Virus record (IMG/VR): IMGVR_UViG_3300037493_003531 | Location: 1 to 45,454 of that record | Source of the DNA: a virus | Direction: 5' to 3' (one strand) | DNA: 45,454 nt | Shown: positions 1-5,616 of the stretch, in pieces | How positions within the stretch are numbered: the first letter of the stretch is position 1 | Layout of the letters: each line of letters starts with the position of its first letter | Translations under genes and position numbers: made by a program | The notes under the pieces: model-generated | What the model was told of the DNA's origin: nothing | What the model saw: only the letters and a program-made list of their open reading frames with translations | Database searches by the model: none

Positions 1-305
1 ACCGACTTGGCGGATACCAGTCGTTCGATCGTGCCATTCATCATCAGCGAATAGTTGTCGTCGATGTGGAATGGATGGCACTGCTTCTTGCCGATCTTAC
101 CGCTAGTCGAGTAGCGGAAGTGGCAAGTGTAGCCTCGGTCGATCTTGGTCATGATGTCCCATGCCCGTTGCTCGGACATGGTGCGGACGATCTCTCCGGT
201 GTCATGGTAGAAGATGCCGAAGCCGTCTTGGTTCTGGTGCAGGGCGTTGTCGATGATCTCTTCGGAGACTTCACGGCACAGCGGGTTGTGTATGATTAAG
301 CACAT
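1..305 (-). CDS. Class II glutamine amidotransferase-like protein, 3' end missing
   Basis: Only the first 101 codons are inside the window. The protein begins Met-Cys, so removing Met would expose the nucleophilic Cys used by Ntn-type (class II) glutamine amidotransferases. NQDGFGIFY (residues 25-33), HFRYSTSG (62-69), CHPF (76-79) and MMNGTI (88-93) match the conserved glutamine-site blocks of that fold. Members hydrolyse glutamine to release ammonia, or act as amide hydrolases. It lies 33 nt downstream of the amidoligase gene on the same strand, so the pair probably works together. The fold assignment is good; the substrate is unknown. The start is ATG at 305. Confidence 0.8.
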   Translation of the reverse strand, partial: MCLIIHNPLCREVSEEIIDNALHQNQDGFGIFYHDTGEIVRTMSEQRAWDIMTKIDRGYTCHFRYSTSGKIGKKQCHPFHIDDNYSLMMNGTIERLVSAKS

Positions 306-338
306 AGTATTATTTGTTTTGTATTGTTTTAGGTTAGA

Positions 339-1607
339 CTATCGGGTGTATTCGTTGATGTCGGGATGAACGATTCCATCCAGCATCCAGATGCGGAAGT
401 GGCGAGCCAGTCGCAACGCCTTGGCGTAACGCTTGCGGTCGCCGTTGTATGCTTCCTTGAGTAGGATGTCGCGGCTCTCGCGGACGAAGCGATTGAAACT
501 CCAGTTCTCCTCCATTGCACGGCAAGTGATGGCAATCAGACGAGCACGGCGGAGCAGATGCTTACCATTGATGACACGACTAGGCAAGCGCAACTCAATC
601 CCGAAAGACTTGCAACGCACGGGACTGTATTTGATTCCTCTATCCTCGATCTTCTTGTCCTCACGGCAGTAGGTATTGTTGAGACGCTTGCGGAAGAGTG
701 CATACCACAGCGGGGCATACACCTTGAAAGCGGAGAGTGCTTCGCGGGGTGTTCTGTTCTGCCAACTGATGTTGATGTGTCCTCCACATGTCTTATCGCA
801 AGGCTCGGCAAGGACGTCACTCGCATCATCCACATGCGCCTCGAACATCTCCATGACGAGGGGGTCAAGCAAGTCGTAACAGTTTGTCACACCTTCAACT
901 CCGCAGGAACCGTCAAGCTCCCATCCGGCGAAGAGGTCACGCTCCCCGATCTCCCCACCTTCATAGCAGTAACCGAAGATACTGGTCTTCTCAACCTCGA
1001 ACCCGATCAGGAACGGGGATGACCCCCGATACTTCTCCTCGTCCGGCGAGCTATGGTATCTACAGATCGCCCCCTTGTCTGGCTCTGGTTGGCAGTCGTC
1101 GCATTCCTCTTCGCCCCCATGCACCCACTGGTCGGTCGCGTCGCAGTGGTGGCACTCGTCGCTCGGCCAGTATTCATCATCAGCGTCACAATACACATAG
1201 TCGCTATCACCTTCGATGAAGTATGTGCCGTGCCCGTCTGTGCGTATGTTTTCGTCCTCGTAATAGTAGTGCCCATCACCGTGGATGTAGATGGTGTCGT
1301 GACTGACGTGCCACTCGCCGTCCTCGCAATGGGTGCACTCCAAGTCAACGTAAAACGCACCCCTTGACTCAATCCAGTGGACGTCTCCGTCCTCTTCTGC
1401 TTCCTCTAGCTGCTCGGGGGTGTAGTAACCCCAAGTGGCGTAGCTGGAATAAGCTGGCTCGCTGTTCATTCCAACGCGGGTACACTCTGCCCGCTCCGCC
1501 GTTGACCCATCCACCGTGATGACGGGGTCTTCGAAGGTTAGGGTGAGGCGTGGGTTTCTCGCTTCCTCAAGAATGAGGGCGAACACATTGTTGTCATTGT
1601 TATTCAT
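339..1607 (-). CDS. Amidoligase_2-like COOH-NH2 ligase with N-terminal zinc-binding segment
   Basis: A 422-residue protein. The C-terminal half has the signature blocks of phage amidoligases (ATP-grasp/glutamine-synthetase-related COOH-NH2 ligases): GFEVE (202-206), WELDGSCGVEG (229-239), CGGHINIS (274-281) and IELRLPSR (337-344). Such enzymes are predicted to join a carboxylate to an amine using ATP. The N-terminal half is acidic and aromatic-rich with Cys pairs C91/C94, C152/C155 and C169/C172, probably a zinc ribbon for target binding. An in-frame ATG at 1640 exists, but it lies inside a leader hairpin shared with neighbouring genes; the start at 1607 matches the equivalent position in those leaders. 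It is followed at once by the amidotransferase gene. The substrate cannot be read from sequence. Confidence 0.78.
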   Translation of the reverse strand: MNNNDNNVFALILEEARNPRLTLTFEDPVITVDGSTAERAECTRVGMNSEPAYSSYATWGYYTPEQLEEAEEDGDVHWIESRGAFYVDLECTHCEDGEWHVSHDTIYIHGDGHYYYEDENIRTDGHGTYFIEGDSDYVYCDADDEYWPSDECHHCDATDQWVHGGEEECDDCQPEPDKGAICRYHSSPDEEKYRGSSPFLIGFEVEKTSIFGYCYEGGEIGERDLFAGWELDGSCGVEGVTNCYDLLDPLVMEMFEAHVDDASDVLAEPCDKTCGGHINISWQNRTPREALSAFKVYAPLWYALFRKRLNNTYCREDKKIEDRGIKYSPVRCKSFGIELRLPSRVINGKHLLRRARLIAITCRAMEENWSFNRFVRESRDILLKEAYNGDRKRYAKALRLARHFRIWMLDGIVHPDINEYTR

Positions 1608-1634
1608 ATTTCTATTTTTCTTTTTGTTGTGCGT

Positions 1635-1701
1635 GTTCATACCATATGAACCGCTTGCTGACCTTATTCGGTTGACCGAATAAGATCAGGCAGCGAATCA
1701 C
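1635..1701 (-). repeat. Palindromic leader element, copy A
   Basis: This lies between the stop at 1702 and the amidoligase start. Read on the minus strand it holds a 14-bp stem with a 4-nt TCAA loop (CTGATCTTATTCGG against CCGAATAAGGTCAG, one G-U pair), flanked by CGCT/AGCG, then a second hairpin GTTCATATGGTATGAAC (1635-1651). The plus strand would carry an A-C mismatch where the minus-strand RNA has G-U, which favours an RNA role on the minus strand. It is near-identical to copies B and D. Confidence 0.85.
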
Positions 1702-2244
1702 TTAGATAGCATTACGAGCAGCAACCATGACAGCATAAGCAGCCTTAGCCTCAAACTCAGCAGCAACATAAGCACCAGCAGCAGCTTCAGCAGCAGCTTC
1801 AGCAGCATCAGCATCAGCAGCAGCATCACGAGCAACATCAGCAGCAGCATCACGAGCATCAACAGCTCTATTGCATCTAGCAACAGCCGCAGCATAAGCT
1901 GCATAAGCTGTACCACGAGCAGCATCAGCGCGAGCAGTCAGGTCAACGGGTGCAGGATTCAGGAAGACAACCTTACCACAGTAATCCGTGCCGCTGAAGT
2001 AATGCACCTCATGCCCATGAACCTCCAGCCTATCGGCGTCGGGGATAGATGAACCAAATCCTGTCCTCAGCTCGGGGCAGCGGAGGAAGAGCGCACTATC
2101 TTCGCGTCCGTTCCATTCGTCGAGGCAGGCTTCGGTTACGGGGGAGTGCACATCATCGCGAGAAGCGTCCATGACCAGCCCGCCTTTGGCGAGGTGGGCG
2201 TTAATCATGTCGGCGAGTTCTAGTATTGTTATTTCAGTATTCAT
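1702..2244 (-). CDS. Unknown protein with alanine-rich helical tail
   Basis: A 180-residue protein with no recognised family. Residues 1-105 look globular and acidic. Residues 106-180 are extremely alanine-rich with regularly spaced Asp, Arg and Glu (for example RDAAADVARDAAADADAAE), predicting one long helix or coiled coil encoded by GCA/GCT-rich simple sequence. The start ATG at 2244 overlaps the TGA of a 12-codon upstream reading frame. It sits directly upstream of the amidoligase in the same leftward unit, so a role as partner or substrate is possible, but that is inference only. Confidence 0.6.
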   Translation of the reverse strand: MNTEITILELADMINAHLAKGGLVMDASRDDVHSPVTEACLDEWNGREDSALFLRCPELRTGFGSSIPDADRLEVHGHEVHYFSGTDYCGKVVFLNPAPVDLTARADAARGTAYAAYAAAVARCNRAVDARDAAADVARDAAADADAAEAAAEAAAGAYVAAEFEAKAAYAVMVAARNAI

Positions 2245-2279
2245 ATTTCTTTTCTATTTGTTTTGTCTTGCGTGTTCAT
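2241..2279 (-). CDS. Possible 12-residue leader peptide before the gene at 1702-2244
   Basis: The frame MNTQDKTNRKEI starts inside the second hairpin of the leader repeat and ends in TGA, overlapping the downstream ATG as ATGA. The same peptide and overlap recur at 2620-2658. In copy A the equivalent stretch is 2 nt shorter and runs in frame into the amidoligase. No Shine-Dalgarno motif precedes it, so translation is unproven. Confidence 0.35.
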   Translation of the reverse strand: MNTQDKTNRKEI

Positions 2280-2340
2280 ACCATATGAACCGCTTGCTGA
2301 CCTTATTCGGTTGACCGAATAAGATCAGGCAGCGAATCAC
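2274..2340 (-). repeat. Palindromic leader element, copy B
   Basis: This is nearly identical to copy A over its full length: a 14-bp stem with TCAA loop, then the GTTCATATGGTATGAAC hairpin (2274-2290), then an A-rich leader into the start at 2244. It fills the junction between the genes at 2342-2623 and 1702-2244. Confidence 0.85.
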
Positions 2341-2341
2341 T

Positions 2342-2623
2342 TTAGATAGCAGCAGCAGCAGCGAGAGGCGGGAGTAACCTCAACTCGTCACGGTAGAACG
2401 ATATGAACCAAGCTCTTGCGGGCTCTCGATATGAGAAGTGAGCGTCCACAAAGTAAGCACCATGATGTCGGCTACAGGTGATACCTCGGAGCGCCGTCGC
2501 CCACTCTTCGGGTGTGAAGTAACTCTTCAAGTCATCCAGTGAGGGGTTAGGTGCGCGGACCAGCATCCGCATAACGGATATTAGTCTGCCTTTGATTGGT
2601 TTCGTGTTCATATTCATACTCAT
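2342..2623 (-). CDS. Unknown 93-residue protein
   Basis: No family is recognised. The start at 2623 (MSMNMNTKP) is chosen because it follows the conserved leader sequence AGAAAAGAAAT used by the next gene; later in-frame Met codons are alternatives. The middle contains an amphipathic helix candidate (PSLDDLKSYFTPEEWATAL) followed by a His/aromatic-rich stretch, and the C-terminus is a run of alanines. It belongs to the leftward cluster feeding the amidoligase. Confidence 0.55.
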   Translation of the reverse strand: MSMNMNTKPIKGRLISVMRMLVRAPNPSLDDLKSYFTPEEWATALRGITCSRHHGAYFVDAHFSYREPARAWFISFYRDELRLLPPLAAAAAI

Positions 2624-2658
2624 ATTTCTTTTCTATTTGTTTTGTCTTGCGTGTTCAT
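2620..2658 (-). CDS. Possible 12-residue leader peptide before the gene at 2342-2623
   Basis: The same MNTQDKTNRKEI frame as at 2241-2279, again ending in TGA that overlaps the downstream ATG. Keeping both the peptide and the ATGA coupling in two copies is suggestive, but the DNA copies are so alike that recent duplication would also explain it. Confidence 0.35.
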   Translation of the reverse strand: MNTQDKTNRKEI

Positions 2659-2718
2659 ACCATATGAACCGCTTGCTGCCCTTATTCAGCTAACCGAATA
2701 AGAGCAGACAGCGAATCA
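2653..2718 (-). repeat. Palindromic leader element, copy C (with compensatory changes)
   Basis: The stem here reads CTGCTCTTATTCGG against CTGAATAAGGGCAG on the minus strand. Compared with copies A, B and D, an A-U pair is replaced by C-G on both arms, and two G-U pairs are tolerated that would be A-C mismatches on the plus strand. The loop changes from TCAA to TTAG. This is the most informative copy for RNA structure. It includes the TGA stop of the 46-residue gene at 2716. Confidence 0.85.
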
Positions 2719-2856
2719 CTTAGCGGGCTTCCACATCACGACGTCCCGATACAATACGGGAGTCGGCGTTGCCAGCTTCAAGAGCACACCCCTCGATGCG
2801 AGGTATGCAAGGGCGGCGTCCACTGATGGCGTGCTGGTGGTTGCGTCAATGTTCAT
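2716..2856 (-). CDS. Unknown 46-residue protein
   Basis: The ATG at 2856 overlaps the TGA of the preceding gene as ATGA, which sets the start and implies translational coupling. A longer in-frame extension to 2976 exists but would lie entirely inside the upstream gene and is Arg/Cys-rich like an antisense artefact. The product contains VDAALAYLASRGVLLKLATP, a short helix then strand. No function is recognised. Confidence 0.5.
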   Translation of the reverse strand: MNIDATTSTPSVDAALAYLASRGVLLKLATPTPVLYRDVVMWKPAK

Positions 2857-3083
2857 GGCAGCACCTCCATGTTGGCGTTGGCGAAGGCGTCTGCAAGGGA
2901 GACGCCGAAGGGTTGACGGGTTGCGACGCTGGACACGATTGGCGTGTTCTTCGTGATGGCAATCTCTTGCCAGCAACCTTTGAGAAAGCCCATGTCTGTA
3001 ATGACACGAGGCTTGACGATGTTTTGCTCGATGAGCGCAAAGAATTGCGCGTGCTGTGCTGTTCTGTTCTTTTTATTTTTCAT
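2853..3083 (-). CDS. Unknown 76-residue protein
   Basis: The start MKNKKNRTAQ at 3083 follows an AC-rich leader (ACTAAAACAA) without a Shine-Dalgarno motif. It is coupled to the 46-residue gene by a 4-nt overlap. The N-terminus is basic and the remainder mixed alpha/beta. It does not resemble any family I can name. Confidence 0.5.
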   Translation of the reverse strand: MKNKKNRTAQHAQFFALIEQNIVKPRVITDMGFLKGCWQEIAITKNTPIVSSVATRQPFGVSLADAFANANMEVLP

Positions 3084-3096
3084 TTGTTTTAGTGCG

Positions 3097-3155
3097 GGTT
3101 ATGAACCGCTTGCTGACCTTATTCGGTTGACCGAATAAGATCAGGCAGCGAATCA
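3097..3155 (-). repeat. Palindromic leader element, copy D
   Basis: It has the same long stem and TCAA loop as copies A and B, but the second hairpin (GTTCATATGGTATGAAC) is replaced by a short divergent stretch, so no upstream leader frame is present. It overlaps the TGA stop (3153-3155) of the small membrane protein gene and precedes the start at 3083. Confidence 0.8.
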
Positions 3156-3266
3156 TCTTGTGAGGTTGTGCAACAGCACAACGGCGAGGATGAAGATCAG
3201 TCCGAAGAGAACGGACAGGAGGATACCCAACCACGTGGGCGGTTCTGGTGGTAGTGTGATGGTCAT
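3153..3266 (-). CDS. Small single-span membrane protein (37 aa)
   Basis: The reading frame encodes 37 residues: a short proline-rich start (MTITLPPEPPT), one hydrophobic segment of about 23 residues (roughly WLGILLSVLFG through IFILAVVLLH), and a short HNLTR tail. It ends inside leader copy D and fits exactly between copies D and E, which supports it as a real gene. It could affect the host membrane, but no family is recognised. Confidence 0.55.
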   Translation of the reverse strand: MTITLPPEPPTWLGILLSVLFGLIFILAVVLLHNLTR

Positions 3267-3283
3267 GATGTTTGTATGGTGAT

Positions 3284-3322
3284 TCCTGTATCCGGTAAGG
3301 GTTGGACTTGCAGGATACAGGA
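3284..3322. repeat. Inverted repeat of the CCTGTATCC family
   Basis: TCCTGTATCC (3284-3293) and its exact reverse complement GGATACAGGA (3313-3322) form a 10-bp stem with a 19-nt loop, just upstream of the small membrane protein gene on the minus strand. The same words recur elsewhere in the window. Confidence 0.6.
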
Positions 3323-3324
3323 TT

Positions 3325-3346
3325 CTTATTCGGTTGACGGAATAAG
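3325..3346 (-). repeat. Short palindromic element, copy E
   Basis: CTTATTC and GAATAAG flank a CGTCAACC centre on the minus strand. This is the core of the leader palindrome without the outer stem. It lies immediately after the stop of the gene at 3349-3702. Confidence 0.6.
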
Positions 3347-3348
3347 GA

Positions 3349-3702
3349 TTACATGGCGGCGAGGAGCTTAATCAGCTTCTTGAGTTCCTTGGCAGGAAGA
3401 GCCTTTGCCATCTTCGCAACCGCTTCCGCCGTGTTCTTGTCGGGCGTAGTCTTCTTGCGACCGCCGCCCGCTGCCCTAGCACGAAAGCCCGCTTCAACGC
3501 AGACTTCCATTGCCCAACGCTTGTCATAGCCATTGGCTACAGCGAAGGCAATAAAGCCAGCGCGAAACTCCATAGGTTTCATGATATGCTCTTGCGTCTC
3601 CCATAGGGTTAGAAGAGCGGACATTAAGGTTACCTCCGCCTTGTGGACTGAAGCCATAAGGGGAAGGAGTGATGCGTAGTTTACTTTCTTGTTTGTTTTC
3701 AT
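3349..3702 (-). CDS. Unknown basic protein (117 aa), first gene of the leftward cluster
   Basis: The N-terminal 70 residues are helical. The centre has a basic patch (RARAAGGGRKKTTPDKN), and the last 30 residues form an amphipathic Lys/Ala helix (MAKALPAKELKKLIKLLAAM). A DNA-binding or regulatory role is plausible but unsupported by a recognised motif. The start at 3702 follows a GTAA tandem repeat leader. It is the promoter-proximal gene of the minus-strand block at 1-3.7 kb. Confidence 0.55.
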   Translation of the reverse strand: MKTNKKVNYASLLPLMASVHKAEVTLMSALLTLWETQEHIMKPMEFRAGFIAFAVANGYDKRWAMEVCVEAGFRARAAGGGRKKTTPDKNTAEAVAKMAKALPAKELKKLIKLLAAM

Positions 3703-3743
3703 ATGCTTACTTACTTACTTGTTTGTTATGGTAGGAGAGGATG

Positions 3744-3765
3744 CTTATTCGGTTGACTGAATAAG
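3744..3765 (-). repeat. Short palindromic element, copy F, upstream of the leftward cluster
   Basis: CTTATTC and GAATAAG arms surround AGTCAACC on the minus strand. It precedes the first leftward gene, so at this position it cannot be a terminator of a preceding leftward gene. An operator or leader role fits better here. Confidence 0.55.
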
Positions 3766-3766
3766 A

Positions 3767-3961
3767 AGGACACCATCCCCTTACATAGATATGGGAATAG
3801 ACCCATACAGCCCCCTCCCCCCTAGCCCGCCCTGCACCCTGTATCCTGTGCCCTGATTCCCCGTCCCGATACCGGATTCAGGATACAGGCTACGGGTGGG
3901 GTGAGCGTTTTTGTGGGGACACGGGTAGCGATAGCTACATCCCTGAGAAAAATAATTTTAC
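3767..3961. promoter_or_regulatory. Divergent intergenic region with CCTGTATCC inverted repeats
   Basis: About 200 bp separate the leftward and rightward units. It contains TATGGG/CCCATA (spacer 6), a C-rich run, and CCTGTATCCTG with its exact complement CAGGATACAGG further right (11 bp), enclosing CCCGTCCCGATACCGG. No open frame of note is present. It probably holds the promoters for both directions, but no clear minus-strand promoter could be fixed. Confidence 0.45.
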
Positions 3962-3997
3962 TTGACAATGTTGGTAGTCAGCAGCACATTTTTCAAC
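3962..3997 (+). promoter_or_regulatory. TTGACA promoter of the rightward block
   Basis: TTGACA at 3962-3967 lies 30 nt before the ATG at 3998. With a 17-bp spacer and a weak -10 (CACATT), the transcript would begin almost at the ATG, with no room for a Shine-Dalgarno site. The same geometry recurs before several other first genes. Confidence 0.5.
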
Positions 3998-4231
3998 ATG
4001 AGCGACAAGGAGTCATACTACGCGAGGTTTACGGATGAGCGAAAAGCTTATCAAAAGGCCTACTATGAGAAAAATAAGGAGGCTCTTAAGCGCAAAAAGG
4101 AGCTGGACGCGACACTAAAACCGGAAAAAGTGCGAAAAATGCAGGATTACCAGCATAATTACTACTTGACAAATCGTCAGAAGCTACTGGAACGCAAGAG
4201 GTTACGCTATCTCGAAAGCAAAAACGGGTGA
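3998..4231 (+). CDS. Small Lys/Arg/Tyr-rich protein
   Basis: A 77-residue, highly basic protein with repeated tyrosine-pair units (SYYARF, AYYEKNKEA, NYYLTNRQK) spaced through charged helices. This style is common in small phage proteins and in DNA-binding arms of homing-endonuclease-like proteins. The ATG at 3998 is preferred over 3962, because the earlier start overlaps the TTGACA box and would add a non-basic extension. Nucleic-acid binding is likely from composition; the function is unknown. Confidence 0.6.
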   Translation: MSDKESYYARFTDERKAYQKAYYEKNKEALKRKKELDATLKPEKVRKMQDYQHNYYLTNRQKLLERKRLRYLESKNG

Positions 4232-4293
4232 TATGCAACAAAAAACCGCAAAAAGATGCAGGATTCAGGGCAAAACCACTTTAGCAAGCAAAA

Positions 4294-4494
4294 ATGAACG
4301 CTCTTTTGGGGGCAATAACCGCCGCGTGCAACGCATACTCGTCATGGGTGGCGTGGCAGCGGGAAACCGAGGTCGATCGTATTGAAGATGAAATTGATAA
4401 ACTCGCTGCTATTGGCGATGCTGCTTCAAAGCTGCGGCTGGAGCGTCTCGCGAAGAGACTCTCGCGCAAACGCGAACGAATCGGCGCTCTATGA
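4294..4494 (+). CDS. Possible i-spanin-like protein (N-terminal hydrophobic segment plus coiled coil)
   Basis: A 66-residue protein. Residues 2-20 are moderately hydrophobic (NALLGAITAACNAYSSWVAW) and the rest is a charged helix (EVDRIEDEIDKLAAIG onward) likely to form a coiled coil. The last third overlaps, in another frame, a lipoprotein gene with a clear lipobox. That arrangement is typical of Rz/Rz1 spanin pairs, where the inner-membrane spanin overlaps the outer-membrane lipoprotein. It is shorter than usual i-spanins and the membrane segment is weak, so this is a hypothesis. Confidence 0.5.
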   Translation: MNALLGAITAACNAYSSWVAWQRETEVDRIEDEIDKLAAIGDAASKLRLERLAKRLSRKRERIGAL

Positions 4495-4624
4495 CCCGCC
4501 CACCGTCTCCCTAATCAGGGGTAGGACGTACGAATTTGTCGAGGGCGATCTGGTCGGGCGAGGACAGAAATTCCACAGCGATTGGTCTTACCGCCGAGCG
4601 ATAATTGTGGGGAGCGGGGAGTAA
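4388..4624 (+). CDS. Small lipoprotein, Rz1-like o-spanin candidate
   Basis: A 78-residue protein beginning MKLINSLLLAMLLQSCG, a short signal peptide with lipobox LQSC, so the mature lipoprotein would start at Cys16 or nearby. The mature part (PPTVSLIRGRTYEFVEGDL through HSDWSYRRAII) resembles small phage lipoproteins near lysis genes. It overlaps the preceding coiled-coil gene by 107 nt in a different frame. A TTG at 4382 is an alternative start, but the ATG gives the better signal peptide. Outer-membrane fusion at lysis is inferred from the arrangement. Confidence 0.6.
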   Translation: MKLINSLLLAMLLQSCGWSVSRRDSRANANESALYDPPTVSLIRGRTYEFVEGDLVGRGQKFHSDWSYRRAIIVGSGE

Positions 4625-4657
4625 TTCCCGCCGCTAAACTGTAAGTCAGAAATAATT
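4621..4657 (+). repeat. 37-bp direct repeat, left copy
   Basis: It begins GTAATTCCCGCCGCTAAACT and ends AGAAATAATT. It differs at one position (C/T) from the copy at 5510-5546. The first bases include the TAA stop of the lipoprotein gene. Together the copies bracket the gene at 4702-5499. Confidence 0.85.
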
Positions 4658-4666
4658 AAAGGTGCC

Positions 4667-4701
4667 TTGACATTATACCCCCAGATAATAGGGTTCTCCT
4701 G
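4667..4701 (+). promoter_or_regulatory. TTGACA promoter before the gene at 4702
   Basis: TTGACA at 4667-4672 is 29 nt before the ATG at 4702. A 16-nt spacer leads to TAGGGT as a weak -10. It lies just after the left 37-bp repeat. Confidence 0.45.
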
Positions 4702-5499
4702 ATGAAAATTAGACTGGGGAAACTACCTAAAATCACAAAGCCGACTGCCGTAGGGCAACCACCTCCCATGCAAGCGCCTATGCCTCCCATGCAAGCGCCT
4801 ATTATAGTGAAATTACCTGTTCCAGTAAAAGCACCCCCCATTGGGAGTAACCTTGCTGACGTAGGAGACACGGGTGTTCGGCAATACAGCGGTGTCGAAA
4901 AGGGTGTTCAAGCAACTGAAGCCGTGGACTCGGTAATCTCAAACACGGGTGCAGCCGCAGGTGCAGCTATGAGGACTGCCGCGCTCGTCGCGAGGTTTGC
5001 CCCATCCGCAGCCAATATGGCGCAGACATTCAATGTTGCAAAGGCTGTTCCAGTTTTGAACGTTGCTCGCGTAGCCGGATCAAAACTAGCTCCCGTGCAA
5101 GCAGCTCTCTGGGGCCTTGACGCTGGTCGAGCGGTTCTTGATCCCGAGTATCGTAAAGAGACACTGGCCTCAACCAATGCTTTGCTGGATGACCCAAGTC
5201 AAGGTGACACGCAGAAGTCATTTGGGGTAGCGGCAAATACCCTCGCCCGCCCAATATCCACTACGGGGGCGTTATTGCGTAGCTATCGCGACTCCTCAGA
5301 CCGCATCGCGAGTGCCGAACAAGAGATCGCAAGATCGGATGCTAAGCTCGACGCGCTGAAAAAAGCCAGACGGGAGGGGACGCAGAGGCAAGAGGCGGAT
5401 GATGTCCGAAGATACATACAGGTGGTGGCGCGAGACACGAAGATTTCCGACATGGTCAATAAGCCTATTACTCGCAAATCACCCCTCGCTCGCGAGTAG
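4702..5499 (+). CDS. Probable virion protein, Pro-rich N-terminus and Ala/Gly-rich core
   Basis: A 265-residue protein. Residues 1-55 are proline-rich with a repeated PPMQAPM unit. Residues 75-160 are small-residue and hydrophobic (GAAAGAAMRTAALVARF and similar), and residues 195-250 are a charged coiled coil (SAEQEIARSDAKLDALKKA). The composition resembles the probable internal virion protein at 42500, which also joins a low-complexity linker to an Ala/Gly-rich core. The gene is flanked by 37-bp direct repeats and has its own TTGACA promoter, as if it were a movable cassette. Its exact role is unknown. Confidence 0.5.
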   Translation: MKIRLGKLPKITKPTAVGQPPPMQAPMPPMQAPIIVKLPVPVKAPPIGSNLADVGDTGVRQYSGVEKGVQATEAVDSVISNTGAAAGAAMRTAALVARFAPSAANMAQTFNVAKAVPVLNVARVAGSKLAPVQAALWGLDAGRAVLDPEYRKETLASTNALLDDPSQGDTQKSFGVAANTLARPISTTGALLRSYRDSSDRIASAEQEIARSDAKLDALKKARREGTQRQEADDVRRYIQVVARDTKISDMVNKPITRKSPLARE

Positions 5500-5509
5500 A
5501 CTTCGGAGA

Positions 5510-5546
5510 GTAATTCCCGTCGCTAAACTGTAAGTCAGAAATAATT
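5510..5546 (+). repeat. 37-bp direct repeat, right copy
   Basis: 36 of 37 positions match the copy at 4621-4657. It lies 10 bp after the stop of the bracketed gene and just before a tiny frame at 5560. Confidence 0.85.
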
Positions 5547-5559
5547 TGAGGGGGGTTTT

Positions 5560-5610
5560 GTGAATAAAATTAACATTACTGATCTGACTAAATGGCTTAA
5601 AGAGTTTTAG
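5560..5610 (+). CDS. Possible 16-residue peptide
   Basis: A GTG start preceded by a G-rich run (GAGGGGGG) at Shine-Dalgarno distance, which is rare in this genome, encodes MNKINITDLTKWLKEF. A similar tiny frame ending near KEFLERR precedes the second copy of the AT-rich element (41651-41707). It could be a real peptide or a remnant of a gene end. Confidence 0.25.
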   Translation: MNKINITDLTKWLKEF

Positions 5611-5616
5611 CAGACA

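Noticed and set aside
66-299. Plus-strand frame over the left edge
   Set aside because: It is the antisense of the amidotransferase-like gene, whose conserved blocks are clear on the minus strand.
2716-2976. 86-residue version of the gene at 2716
   Set aside because: The extra 40 residues lie wholly inside the upstream gene in another frame and look like an artefact; the ATGA overlap supports the 46-residue version.
4667-4701. GATAAT as the -10 of the promoter at 4667
   Set aside because: It is only 11 nt from TTGACA, too close for a standard promoter; a weaker hexamer at the normal distance is used instead.
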